Assembly (NCBI GenBank): GCA_040954595.2
Contig: CM082589.2
Coordinates: forward strand, 2,604,001 to 2,668,000
DNA length: 64,000 nt
From: Balanoglossus misakiensis
Lineage: Eukaryota; Hemichordata
Direction of reading: 5' to 3'
This document shows, piece after piece, positions 1 through 43,400 of this stretch. The position numbers and the translations under genes are program-made. The notes under the pieces are model-generated. The model searched no databases, was not told the DNA's origin, and worked only from the letters and a program-made list of their open reading frames with translations. Positions within the stretch are counted from its first letter, which is position 1. Every line of letters begins with the position of its first letter.

Positions 1-15769
<15,769 letters not shown>

Positions 15770-16410
15770 TTTGACTCCTGTTCAACTGTCTCTCCGCAGT
15801 TGCGTCGACTGACTGACTGACTAACTAACTGATATGTTTGAGCATGAACAGATTTGTGCATAATATAATGTACAGACAATAGAAAATGACAAAAGACTTG
15901 GTCTTGTTTATGCAGAATTAGTTTTGAGTTATTTTTTTTTAATGAATAAAGAGCTGTTTCCAATGCAAATCGTAAAATGCAATTTGTTTGGTTTGTATCA
16001 ATGGTTAGACTTTTTCAGATAAGAATGTTGTACTACCGGTACAGCAGCTGAGAAATCAATGAATGAATTAATTAATTCATGAATGAATCGAAATGACATC
16101 AAGGTTATTAATGATAACATACATTTTGTTGATGACAACATCGGGCATAAGAACAGTATGAATTCAAACGAAGGATACGTTTCACAAAAAATATCAAATA
16201 AACTGGTACAATATTTGTGACCAAATCGAGAGATACCAAAATTCCTATATAATACAACCGCATCATACTGTTGTCCATGTTACCCTATGTATATTCAAGG
16301 CAGCCATTTGTCTTCTTCTCTAATATGTCTGGCTACACAGGCATGTATTTCTGTGTATTAATTGTATATTATACACAAATACATACAATTTCCATTAGGT
16401 ATTGCTGTCC
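15770..16410. other. FER-B to FER-A intergenic gap
   Basis: These 641 bp separate the FER-B stop from the FER-A start codon on the same strand, so they must hold the FER-B 3' UTR and the FER-A promoter and 5' UTR. I see short GACT/AACT steps near 15808-15830, a T-rich run near 15930 and no further coding exon. Confidence 0.7.
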
Positions 16411-31440
<15,030 letters not shown>

Positions 31441-31663
31441 TTTGAGCCGTCCCTGCTCCTAGTCGGGCGCGCCGACTGACTGATTAAATAACATGTTTGT
31501 TCAAGAATTCGGGTGTGGTAACGTGTACCTAAAAACAGCACTATCGCAAGCTGGTAAGAAATCTCCCAGCCAACTGTGGCTTTAATTTAGAACTACCAGA
31601 TGTAGACTTTGTTACAGAAAAAAAAAACACGCATGCGCAAGCACGATTGAACTGGTCAGTAAC

Positions 31664-31695
<32 letters not shown>
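31664..31695. repeat. CT microsatellite
   Basis: (CT)n with one CTT interruption, followed by an ACAC-rich stretch, about 230 bp upstream of the FER-B start codon. Confidence 0.85.
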
Positions 31696-31825
31696 GACAC
31701 ACAGACAAACAAACACACACATTCACACGAATACAAGTTTTCTATGTCTTGCATACATACACTCGGACATTTCACAAACTTTGAAAACCACACTGCAAGT
31801 ACGTAGCTTTGTCATACAAGATGTC

Positions 31826-31831
31826 TTTATT
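31826..31831 (-). promoter_or_regulatory. Candidate polyadenylation signal for CIMIP2C
   Basis: The minus strand reads AATAAA about 600 bases downstream of the CIMIP2C stop. AATAAA-like words are common in AT-rich DNA, so support is weak. Confidence 0.3.
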
Positions 31832-32433
31832 TACATTATTTCATGGAACAAGGTATGGCATAATTCGATGTGTAGTCCTATGTGCGTCAGTCTTAAGCTG
31901 AGGTATGAATAAATAATACATGAACGTCGATATGAAAATTACCCAAGTCTCTTCTGTGGGGGGATGCATATGTTCTTAATATTTCTCCCAAATTATGGCG
32001 GAATAGGTATGTATCTAAGACGCAAGCAACTTCTACATGTGTAGCATCCGCGTTCCTTTGGGTATGGGCTAATATAATACAAAGTGATCATATCGCTAGG
32101 GTCGAAATTTGTCTTGGGAACTTGAAGAACCATGGGTCATGCGTCATTATCAGGAGAGATTGGCGCCCTCGACGCCAGTGAACAAAACTTCTGGAGCTAT
32201 GCACGTTCGGTGCAATGCAAGGTGTGGCATTTTGTAGGGCTTCAACAAAAATACTACAACGCACACTTTCTTTACGGAGTAAAATCCAACTTTTTCAAGC
32301 AAATAGATATAATTAAAGCTTGATGGACGGAAGAAAAAAAAGGACATTTGGAACCTAACTAAATGAAACGACTGATAAATCGAGAGCATAAACTCCGTTG
32401 CAAAACGAAGAATATATTTTCTGGATCGTTTCC

Positions 32434-35400
32434 CTAACGTCTTTCGAAGTGCACATCTCGCATTGCGCGGTCGCGAACGGATGATTTGGGGACGTATTTG
32501 CCCAGAAGTCTTCTCTGTATTCCTAATGGCACGTTTGGTCTGTGAGCTGAATCCAGCGATTGGCTCAGTTGGATCCTATAATTACAAAGATGAGGAAAAC
32601 AAGAGAAATGTGTGCGATTACCAATAAACTATTCCTCTGAGACTACATCCTGTAGCTTGTGTGGTCAGGTGATGTGCGGGGCAGTGGCCAGTCTCGATAA
32701 TTCTCACCATGAAAGGCAGAAACTTGGGGCTGGGACAGGCGATATTTAAAGGGACATAGCAATAACTTCTGATTATTTCAGCAGTCTTGTGTTCCATTAT
32801 TCATGGTTCGGAAGGTAGATCAAGAAACTGTATGTTCACTTAACCAAACTGTTTCTCCCCTCCCCCGACCTTCTTCCCGGAATTTTAGCGCAGTCTTTTC
32901 ATTTAGCCACGGTTGTAACTTGTAACGTAGAACAGAAATTTAAGGAAGAATGACAAAAGTTTGCAAAAGTATCGTGAGTACGTAAGCCCACGATATTCCT
33001 CCGCATTGGCCAGTAAAAAGGGGGCACAGCTTTAACCCGTCACAAGAGGGCGTTTGCATGAGGCGAGTCAAGTTGACTTCAGATTATCAATCAGGGACAT
33101 GACTTTATTTTATTATTCATTATTTGAAGAAAAAAATATGAGTCACTTCATATTTTAAAAATATCTCATGAAAGAAAAATACATAAGAAATCAGTAATAC
33201 AAAGAAAAATAACAACAAAGAGACATTACTAACATTGAACAGGCTTTTAGAGTTGTAACAACTTTGTTTTTGATCTGTTTTGTAAATTTATCATTATTGG
33301 AGAACAGAGACATGAAACATGTAAATACAAAGATTTACACTGACAGCAGGAGATTTTGGTTATATTAGATAAATATTAAGAAAGCCAGTGGATTTTGTTT
33401 CTTGGCGATTTCAGTGTCCTCTTGGAAACACCAAAGCAACTGATGGAATTTGGAGCACAAAAGACTTCTGTTTTTGGCACAATTACATATATGGCAAAGA
33501 TAGCTCTGTTTTGGCACACATCAAACACCAACATGAAATTCAGACCACAGAGGAGTCTGCATTTACCCAGTATTGCACAAATAGCATCATCAATGTTTCG
33601 ACTGCAAAAGTCTGGAGATATAACTGCCAAGAAACAAGACCCATTTGGCTTATATCAGATAACCTACATTAAATTTTCTTTATTTGATAAAATAGAGCAC
33701 CTATAATTTTAATAAAACTATTTGAAACTGACTATATATAATAACCCACCATGGGTCATCTTTGTTTCTTAAAGTTTTTGTTTTACCAAAATACAGGAGC
33801 TTAGGGTAAGATATTTACAAGTCTTTTTTATCACTTTTTTATACTGCTATCCCACAATGCAATTAGGCAATCTGGTGGACACTGTATTCAGATATGATGT
33901 TCATAATTGCTACAGACTTTCCTTTGTTTTCATCCAAGGTCAGTGACCTCACCCTGATCGCACTGCATTTTGGGATAAAGTATGCAAAGATGTTTAACAA
34001 ATCATATTTGACCTCTCTCTGTTTCCCCCCTGTTTAGCATAACTGTATGACAGGGATTTACTATAGAGTTTCACCATGCATGGGAAGGAAAGGGAGCCTA
34101 GTCTGAGAAGGGATACTGGGGCTATTATATGGAAGAGGGTTTACACTGGGCTGATTTATGGGTGATATTACTTAGAGGAGAGAGGGTAATTTAAGCACAA
34201 ATACGAGTCATTTTACACGTTACGGGTAGGTTACTGAGGTAGCTGTGTTTCCTAGCTTACTAGGTTCTACAAGGGTATAAAAGTTTACAGGGTTTTATGA
34301 CAGTCATTGGTCATGGACAAAGGACATTATAGGCAGTGCATCAGGCTGAATTGTGGGTGTGAGCAGGTGTTCTGCAGTGCAAAGGATTGTGGGTACATGT
34401 GTATAGGAATGTGGTAACAGGAGTTGTGCAAAAGAACAAGGTAACTGGATATGCAGGGAGTGGTTGGTCATGCATACAATGCAGTAAACCATTCAAACAT
34501 ATTCCATAAAAGGGTTTTAAGACATACAGAATATACAGAATATTTGCTGTGACTGTTGAAATGTACAGTTTTTTGGCAGCACTGCTTAGAAGCTGCAAAA
34601 CACTCTGCTTAGAAGTCAAGGATCAAAACACAAAACAGCAAATTAAACTGTTGATGTAAACCAAAATAGAAAGGACCAATCTCCACTGACACTTGGGGTA
34701 TCTATATATATCCCTCATCATTTTCAACTTTGTTCACCCCTTTCCCTATATATGGACCTGTCTTTCTCCATAGAAAGCAATGGGAAGAGTCCACAGTATA
34801 GGGGTGGAAAGCATAATATTTTTTGTGCATAATTCATAAGCCGAGTGGAAATTGATCCTTTTACAATAACACAGCAAAACACATGCAGTGAATCTGTGAA
34901 CTTTACATATCTGCACTTTTCCTAATTTCTAATTTTTTTCCCTTTTCCATGCCTAGCATCACCAATAAAAACAGCTTTGTATGAAAATCTCCCCTATTAG
35001 TCAGAATGACATGCTAAGTTAAAAGAACTTGCCCAGTACACATAAAAACCAGGTGTTAGTGCAAGAGTTCAAAGGTTAAAGGTGAAAGGTTAAACCACAT
35101 CACAGCAAACCATATTGCCCGGTTATTGTGGATATCACGGCACACCGTCCCACTACTTACAAGTAGGCAGACTGTTTCTTGAACTGGTCCTCGGCTTTTA
35201 CGGGCAACATGAAGTAATCCACCCGTTGAAAGGTTCCGGTGCGGTCTTTGTAATGTTCCCGGTGCTGCTGTGACAACTGTAAAATGAGAGACAGCTCGCT
35301 GATAAGTGTTTGAATACAGAAGATTTTGCATCATAAGGGGCATACCAGGATATACTGGAATGCTATGTAGTAGTATTGCTCCTTCTAATTAAACTTTTGA

Positions 35401-36446
35401 ATGGAACGTTTCACGGCCTACTAATATGTACATTGTATAACCAGCAATGTTACTGTTGACAATTGAAATTTGGTCCAGACTAAAATTCACATGTAAATAA
35501 CTTCATACTATGCTTCACTAGGACACACACAATTGTACTTTGATGAAAAGTTGACTACTTTGCATTATGCTTTAGTCAGTAGAAAAAGTTACAACTACTG
35601 TATTGTCCCTTTAATACTACGCCTAAAATGCCAAAGTTTACTCATCGGTTGTACAAGAATTACCGTGTCGAATTTGCCCAGTTCTTCCTCCCTGTCATAC
35701 TGGTAGTTACTCAGTTGATACTTGGGCGCTGTTCGATATCGTTCCCTGGTGCGATCCCTTGCACTCATCACCAAGTCCGGGTTGTGCGAGTATATCGTCG
35801 GGAACTGTCCACCTTTGCTGTAGTTACTGCGACTGTTGTTCAGCGTCGCTGATCTGTAGTCCTGGAAGTATTTGGCTGTGGCTTGGCCGTAGGTTTCGCC
35901 ATAATCGAATTTTGTTGTTGGACAGTGGCCTTTGTACCTACAACAGTAATTATTAATTATTAAAATTAAATCAAATATCAAGGGTTACCAATGAGGACAA
36001 GATAGCTAGGAGGTCTCCTCCCAATATGAATAAACATAAAGTGAAGTAAAACAGTCTTCTCTCCTATCCTTATCTATAAGTATCATAATCTTATATAAAG
36101 ACGAACATGGAATCTGCAGGCCATGTTCATATCAGTGCTCAAAATGTACGTTTCCAATGTAATGTACATGGTGCAGGTGGCGATAAGGTGGAGGGCCCTG
36201 CATCGTCCATATTATCTATATACTTCACCTATGATTACAAGACACATATGTGTATATGTAAGTGTGGAATCCCTTCATGAACTCGCTCAGGTGGCTAATC
36301 CATCATGCGAGACGCATCAATGCAAAAAGCAATGTTGTATTTGTAAACAAATAGCGACTGGCTGTCATCACTTACCCTGGCATAAGCCTGGGAGGTATGT
36401 ACGTCGCATTGTGCGTCGTAATGAGTGTGCCAGCGCTCTTCGACAT
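32434..36446 (-). CDS. CIMIP2C: Ciliary microtubule inner protein 2C (FAM166C / C2orf70 family)
   Basis: Four exons on the minus strand: 36376-36446, 35664-35937, 35161-35276 and 32434-32575. They join in phases 2, 0 and 2 into 200 residues; from memory the human protein is 201. The N-terminus has [20 protein letters not shown], followed by [57 protein letters not shown] and the C-terminus [14 protein letters not shown]. Each block matches human CIMIP2C in order. CIMIP2 proteins lie in the lumen of ciliary and sperm-tail doublet microtubules (family knowledge). Exon 3 ends in TT at a GTAAGT donor; reading through would meet a TAA after one codon, but exon 4 restores the conserved C-terminus. 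The gene lies head to head with FER-C. No membrane segment is present, as expected. Confidence 0.93.
32576..35160. other. CIMIP2C intron 3
   Basis: About 2.6 kb of AT-rich intron between CIMIP2C exons 3 and 4. No convincing exon, RNA gene or mobile element was recognised on either strand. Confidence 0.6.
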
Positions 36447-36875
36447 CTTCCCTTCGAAGCCGATCACCAAGGGTGCATAAAATTACAATGTTTTGGTCAA
36501 AAAACGGTCGCTGAACACGTCTGACCACTGTAACGAGACTCAATGCGGAAGTGATGTCGTGGGCTGTGCAGAATAAACACTGGTTGCTATGTGCGTGTGT
36601 ATTCATCCACGAAAAGAAGTTCGTTTGATCGAGTCTGTGAGAAATAGCCAGGGTTTCTATCATTTCGGCACATTTATTAAAATATAAACAAGATTCATCG
36701 AGTTTTAAGATCTTTTCAGTGATATTTACGATTGTTTTTCACTTTGTAAACGCACTACTTTATTTCTTGTCGCAAGGATACAAGACTTCGCTTCGTAGAA
36801 CAAAGCGTCCGTAGTAACATAGTAGATTCCGCCCTCTACGGCAGTGATGAGGAGTACTGTGGTTGATCATACAGG

Positions 36876-36925
36876 TGTCTGTCTGTCTGTCTATATCTAT
36901 CTATGTCTATATCTATCTATCTATC
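36876..36925. repeat. CTGT/CTAT microsatellite
   Basis: Mixed CTGT and CTAT repeats about 430 bp upstream of the CIMIP2C start codon. Confidence 0.85.
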
Positions 36926-38214
36926 GGCTTGCTATTTTTTTCAGGTTGTTTGCATGTAAATATGTTTACCATCAGACAATTTAATTACATGTACATGGTC
37001 TTATATCGCAAAATTGGGTAGTACTAGTATTGAACTGTGATATTTTGCAATGTTTGATTCTCGCTTCATCAAGTGTACGGTGGCTAGACAATACAATGAT
37101 TGATTGTTATGAGTTCCAGGAAAATAAAACAATAAAAACAAAACCGGGCGACATCTGTTGTCTGTTCTCCCTAACGCGACGTGTATTGGGCGGGTAGGAA
37201 ACCGGAGGTGGCACTCCTATGCTCGTTTTCGAGCGATTATAAAAATACTTACTGGTAAAGTTCCATTATGCTATTTAAAAAACAACAACGACAAATACTG
37301 TTTGCAGTAGCTTTGTTTTTGATTTAATATCTTATTTTGCAAGCAAACGATAAAATCGTTAAAATCCCCTGCCAGAGGCCCAACATTCTAAATTAAAATT
37401 ATTTTATTATCCTGTGAAATGTTTCTTTGAGTACATGTGTGGAGGGCAGACGTTCTATGAAAATATCCGATATGATGAGAAGAGTCAGGGTTGCAGTGTT
37501 CAGGGACTGTGTTCTGGGACTGTGTTCCGATCGTGCTGTCTTGTCAGGTCATACGTGACATTTAAGCTCTTGGGATATATACATTAGTAAATACACTGAC
37601 ACGACATTTACACGTTATCTGTGACTGTGTAAAGAGCACCAGTTGTCAAGGAGACCGTTGGTGACGTCAAAGAAAAAGATGCGGCCATGTTAGAATTGAG
37701 CTCAAACTTTAACATTGTGCTGTAGATAGAATTGAAATTGCAGTGCCCTGCTGGTGTGAATGCGTGATAATCACCCGTGGACGTGCATAAAATGCGGGAA
37801 AATACAGCACTTGTTTGAATCAATTCAAAGGCATGTTTGGTGCCTGATTAACACATCGCAAGGAGCACGTGCTTTCAAAGCACAAACACAAGGTGACCTT
37901 GTGACAGCGTAAATCACGCAGTGCATGAGAAATCGGGACATCGTGAACGTGTTTTTCTCGGGTCTAATGTCGCATGCCTAAGATTACGTGGGCGTTAAAG
38001 TCGAAACTGCAGACTTTATCATGTCGATTGGTCGCGCAGTTAATGGTCAAATGGACGATGTGAGTGAAAAGTATCACGTTTCTACTGCACAGCGATTGCA
38101 CAGGTAACATGGATAAACATAAAGATAGTGCTTCATCAACTGTGCACAGTACAATAAGTTTGGGCTTCTTCTACTGTTGTTGCGAAGACCGTAAAATCTG
38201 AGTGGAAGAAAGAT

Positions 38215-38272
38215 ACCAGACCAGACCAGACCAAACCAAACCAAAGCCAAAACCAGACCAAACCAAACCAAA
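38215..38272. repeat. ACCAG/ACCAA repeat run
   Basis: A G-poor, A/C-rich pentamer-like run, ACCAG steps changing to ACCAA steps, in the CIMIP2C to FER-C intergenic region. Confidence 0.85.
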
Positions 38273-40476
38273 GTCGAATACTACATGCACACTGACCGAT
38301 CACGACCTCTCTGGCTATGGTAACCTGACAAACCCATGAGAAATTCCCCATAAAATGTTTCTTTATAGTCTCAGCCGGTCAAGGTTCCGTTTCTATTCCC
38401 CGATGCACGACGAAGTTGAATTAAAATTCTGCGTTACGCCTTTTCCACTCTACGTATATTTGATTAATGTATTAAATTTTGAACGGATGCCATACAACAG
38501 ATTCTCTCATATCCCACTGTATAATACGCAGCCTATTGTGTTGTTGTCAATTTTACACTGAAGAAACGTTAATAAAGAACAGAGCGACCGGGAAATACTT
38601 CATGTAGACCCACGGGAAAAGACAAATGAGACTCCTTTTCAAGAAAGAAATTATAACCTGATGGATGCGGAGATCGCAAGATGCAATGAATCCTATAGGA
38701 ACGTCTTGAGAGTCCGTGTTACGACAGCGTTGCAAGTTACGCGCGCTCACGGGGGAGTGACACACGGATACTAGACTTTGCAGCCGATGTTATCTTGCTG
38801 TCTGCATAATCAGGACTTCAGGGTAAAAATGCCGACGCGTCCCGTGTGGCAATGCTTGTAAATCCTCTGATAATTGGCAAATTAACCGTGCCGATTCAAA
38901 AAATACAGCACAGTAACAAAATTAACGATTTCAAAAGCAGTTACCGAACTGTCCCAAGTAATGTCTCTGCGAATACGACATGCGATACTAATCCGGAATC
39001 GTTCAGTCGTGGTTCTATAATTCTAAACTCTCACTCAAACACTTATTCGTAGACTTGAATCATCACTAATAATTTCTAGCGTGATATAGCATGGTGATCT
39101 CTGTGAGAACTATCGCTTTCCTATCCTAATTCATATAAAATTATTATATTATCACTTTATGTACATAAGGTGTTTTCTAATTAACATTTTGAGGTTCTAT
39201 GGGTGATTACATTTCCAGGAATTACTATTGCACTCTATACATTTGAAGCGGAAAACCTTTTCAAAACTGTTACGAGATAGACTTTTAATCATTCTCGTGT
39301 GTGACACCTTTGTGTCTTAGTGACAGCAGAAAAATGTCGTTGAAATCCAAAATCCGCATTACCTGTCCGTTGAAATGGATGAGACAATTAACCTTTGGTG
39401 CGTTTGCCCTGTAGGAATTTCTGCAAAATTGATGAAAGGTGATAGAATGAATGAGGCCGAAAGTCGGTTTGCATCATTGTAATAATGTAACTCCCCGACT
39501 TTTCTTTCTGAAATATTTACAAGGCAGATGATACGTGACTTGGGTGCATCGGTGCGCAAAAATGTTTCAATTTATACCTGTGCGTTCCTCAGGCAACTAT
39601 ATTAGGCTGATGTTGTTCGTATGGTCTACCTCAAAGTATGACGTCGAATTATTGTTAATTATGCATATATATTACTCGTGATGAGTACTGTATCTAGACT
39701 GGCCTGTGTCTGAATTTTATCAAATACCGGGTGAAGAAGCGTTTACGCTTAACGTCTGCAGTGCACACAATAGCTTACCAACGCAGAAACCCCGATTTAT
39801 TTACGGCAGTTCACGAACTAAGCCAGGGTTTTAGCCATCTTGTTTTTTCGTGACTTGTGCGGGTGTGTTTGGCTCATACAACAGCCCGTCGATAAATCTT
39901 TCCTGACTTTCTCGTTAATTATTCATGTGATCTATTCTCAATTGAAAAGAAAAAAGAGACGAAGTGTTGTCAAGGGCGCTGGCTCGCGTCGGTCTGAAGT
40001 GAAAATAAGACTGATGAAAATGTTCTGTTCAATAATAAGTTGGCGCATTTCATAACTGTCTTTGGACTTTCCAGGGATTCGTAAAATTAATAGTAATTTT
40101 TAACCAACAATGAACAATTTTCACGCTTCAGAATGGGTCTGTCTTGTACGACTCGAAGTGCGTGTGCTATGTGTGTGTACCGGAGTATAAACGAATATGT
40201 CCATGAAAAAACGATGTCATTGTCTCAATTGTTTTAAAGAGGAAACGTATTTTAAAACCAAACGAGTCAGGAAAAAATATCATGCAGACACGCATTACTC
40301 TGACGTGTCTGAAACGTGAAAATACGTGGGTGGATATCTCTTGCGGAATGTAATTTATAGGAGTGTGTCCCCCTGATAACCAACCACTTTATCATGTAAA
40401 TCAGTTGCCCAAATGACAGCAATGCGTTTACACTGCTAGAGAAGGGCCAGGAATTGAATGATCACTTAAACACAAA

Positions 40477-43400
40477 ATGGCCCTCGTTTTACACCTCAAG
40501 AACGCCCAGTTCCTGAAGGGACGGTACGACAGGCAAGCCAAGATCACATTCAGGGGTGAGTATCATGCTTAATTTATACAATTGCCAAATTCCTCGACGG
40601 GACGATTGTTGCACTCACGGTCACTATATATGTCACAGTCCCACTGTACTTAACTCTTAAATGCTTAAGTCTTAACGTGAACGTGTCAGACATAATCAGC
40701 ATACTTCCAAAATATTCCCTATGTTCAAGGGAAAGTTGAATATTATGTTTATTCTCAGCGATGATTCCAAGACAAAGAATTAAACGCGACAGGTAGATTA
40801 ACTTAAACTGATCGATATTTCTGGACACTAGGTGTCAACTTTCTGTGGCTGTGGCCAGGTATACACATATGTACTATGTAGGTATGTAAACAACAACAGT
40901 TAAGCAGTCCTGTATCACTTTCGCGAATGTACTGATCGTCGAATTCATTTGTGGAATTTGTTAAAAGGACTCTACAGTTTAGAATTACACTCAAAATTAA
41001 TATGAAAATCATAATGATTACTCAGTTAGCTATGTTCATTCAACATGGCTTCGTGGCTTGTCTTCGGAAGCTTCATGCGGGCTATTTTGACAATTGAATG
41101 GGAGCGTTTGTGTCGTAGTCGTACACAGAAATAATTTATGCGCCCCGCTGAAAAAGTGCGGGTACGTCCATTGTTTGCCTACTTGTCGTCACAGCAGACG
41201 ACAACTGTTTGATGCATATTTATAATGACAAATTATGTTGGTGCTTAACAGCACGCGAGTTTACAATGAAATTTTGTAATTCACGCTTAAGTCATCACCA
41301 AACTAACCCAAGTTTGATGCATGTACATTTCAAGTTTAACGCGTTCATTATGTACATTTCAATAAGTTTAACGCGTTCATTATGTACATTTCAATAAGAA
41401 AAGTTTCCAATACGATTTAAACAGGCATTAAACGGAAATTGCGAACTAATGACGCCAATCTACTGATTTTCTTTCTACTTTCAAAATTCAGTAATTTTAA
41501 CTGGCAACCATATAAAAACGGTGAGTTGATGATATTGTCATAAAATTTACAATGTAATCTCAACTTTTGATGAACTGGAAAATGCTAAGAATAAAATGTT
41601 TGGTCTACATTTAAGGCACTGTGTTTGTAGGTACAGTAGGTATTTTTTCTGCTCACAATCCATCCATTTTGTTGCATAAAACTAAAGAAAGGAAGGCATT
41701 TCAGCCAGGATTTTGACGTGACACAAATTGGAAATTTAGAGAGTTTGAAGGGGGAGGGGATTCACCTAATGATGGCCATCAATGTTTGTGGTGATCCCAA
41801 GGGATAAAGATACCTTAAGAGGGCACTCGCTTATTAGACTGGAAAAAGTGATTTAGGGCAGTGTAGGGAATACATGTACACTTATCTATATTTTCATGAC
41901 TTTATCTAGTGTAATCAGAAATTCTAGTCAGTATCCAGAGAGCCACACTGTATTATTACTTGCAATAAAAATAGATTTTAAAAATATACTTTTATAGGAG
42001 TCAACAGGAAAACATGCTTTGACATGTAAAATAAAATTGTTCATAGTAGATCCACCAAACTGTTGACTTATTCTAATTTCTGTGAAATGTACACTTTTTT
42101 CTGGGTATTTAGTAAATATATGGTGAAATGAAAATTTTATGAAATTACAAAGGAAGTTTTGAAAATCCTGGAATATATTTAGAAATGAAGAAAAAATAAT
42201 TATACATATGATAGAAGCTGTCCTAAAATTGCAATGTCAGCTACGTCAACTGTTTACTGAATTTTCAATTGATGAGCAGACGTCATTCAGAAACAGGTGT
42301 TCTTTGAAGTTCTAAATCGAGCATGATGGGATGTTGTTTATGGATGCACTGATCATGGATCCACTGACAGTATGTACACCGGATGAATATAATTTTTGGG
42401 ATAATATTATAATAACACCTTCACACCCCAGACCCCCCTTTATATTTTTGATTAAATAGAAAATTTTGCGCATAATGTTCTAAAATTATCCCCAATGTAT
42501 CAATGTATGCGATATATGCAAATTTTGCTTTATTACAATTATTGTGTTCACAGCTGCCAACAGTTGGCAAGGTTAATTATACAAAGCATGATGGAAATTA
42601 ATAACATTGAAAAATGACGTTCTGATTAAAAATTGATGAAATTAGTGTTGCTTGCTACTGTAGAAAGGGGACAGCCTAAAAGTATTGTTTTGTATAGAAA
42701 TGTAAATGGTATAGGTTAATGAAGGAGGTGGAAGGGCAATTTGCATGTCATTGTTGCTGTATCATTGGAGGCTAGTTGTGAAGATTGTCATTTTGTGGTG
42801 TTTGAGGGTCAATGTGATGGTTAAAAATAAATACACAAACTTTATTATTATTTAAAATAGGCATGGACTCATTTTATTTTATAATGACAGTTGATATTTT
42901 GAAATAGGTTTGGATATGTTTGCCTCTGGTGCAATTTATTGACAGTGTTCTCCCACTGAATTTATGACAATAGTGACTAATTTGCATAACAATATGCTAA
43001 ATTGTTATGTTAATGGTTCTCAGTGGTTTTTAACTGAAACTAATGGTATAGGAAATTACCTTTTCATTGATCTGCTGAGGACAGTGCACTGAATTGCCCT
43101 TCCACTGAAATTATTCTGCTTAGAGAATAGATGTACAATGACAAAGGTAATTAGTGGTATATACCAGATAAGATAACCAGTAAACAAATGGTAGTTGAAT
43201 TTTTAAATTGTACAATTGTACGTGAAAAATGACAGAATTCTATGTAATGTATTAAAGGTATTATATTAAATGAAAAATGACATTTTACAGTATGGTCTCA
43301 AGCAAAATATTTTCCCTGTCATTCCCTTGAGTTTTTTTAGGTCACAGTGTTTACTATTCATATATTCGTTTCCAAAGTTTACCAGTCAGGTGGAACGGAT

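Larger units (their letters stand above)
31441..32433. other. Gap between CIMIP2C stop and FER-B start
   Basis: These 993 bp lie between two same-strand genes and should hold the CIMIP2C 3' UTR and the FER-B promoter. They contain a CT-rich microsatellite (31664-31695) and a minus-strand AATAAA candidate at 31826-31831. No coding exon was found. Confidence 0.6.
36447..40476. promoter_or_regulatory. Divergent intergenic region between CIMIP2C and FER-C
   Basis: About 4 kb separate the two start codons. Both promoters must lie here or in unseen upstream exons. It contains a CTGT/CTAT microsatellite (36876-36925), an ACCAA/ACCAG run (38215-38272) and several TGACGT-like or CpG-containing stretches, but no long open frame. 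I cannot place a TATA box or transcription start with confidence. Confidence 0.5.

Noticed and set aside
33376-33706. Overlapping open frames on both strands near 33.4-33.7 kb
   Set aside because: Short, no recognisable motif, no splice context, and they lie inside CIMIP2C intron 3.
36295-36663. A 122-residue minus-strand open frame covering CIMIP2C exon 1
   Set aside because: It is in a different frame from the conserved [10 protein letters not shown] start; the real coding frame is the one matching CIMIP2C.
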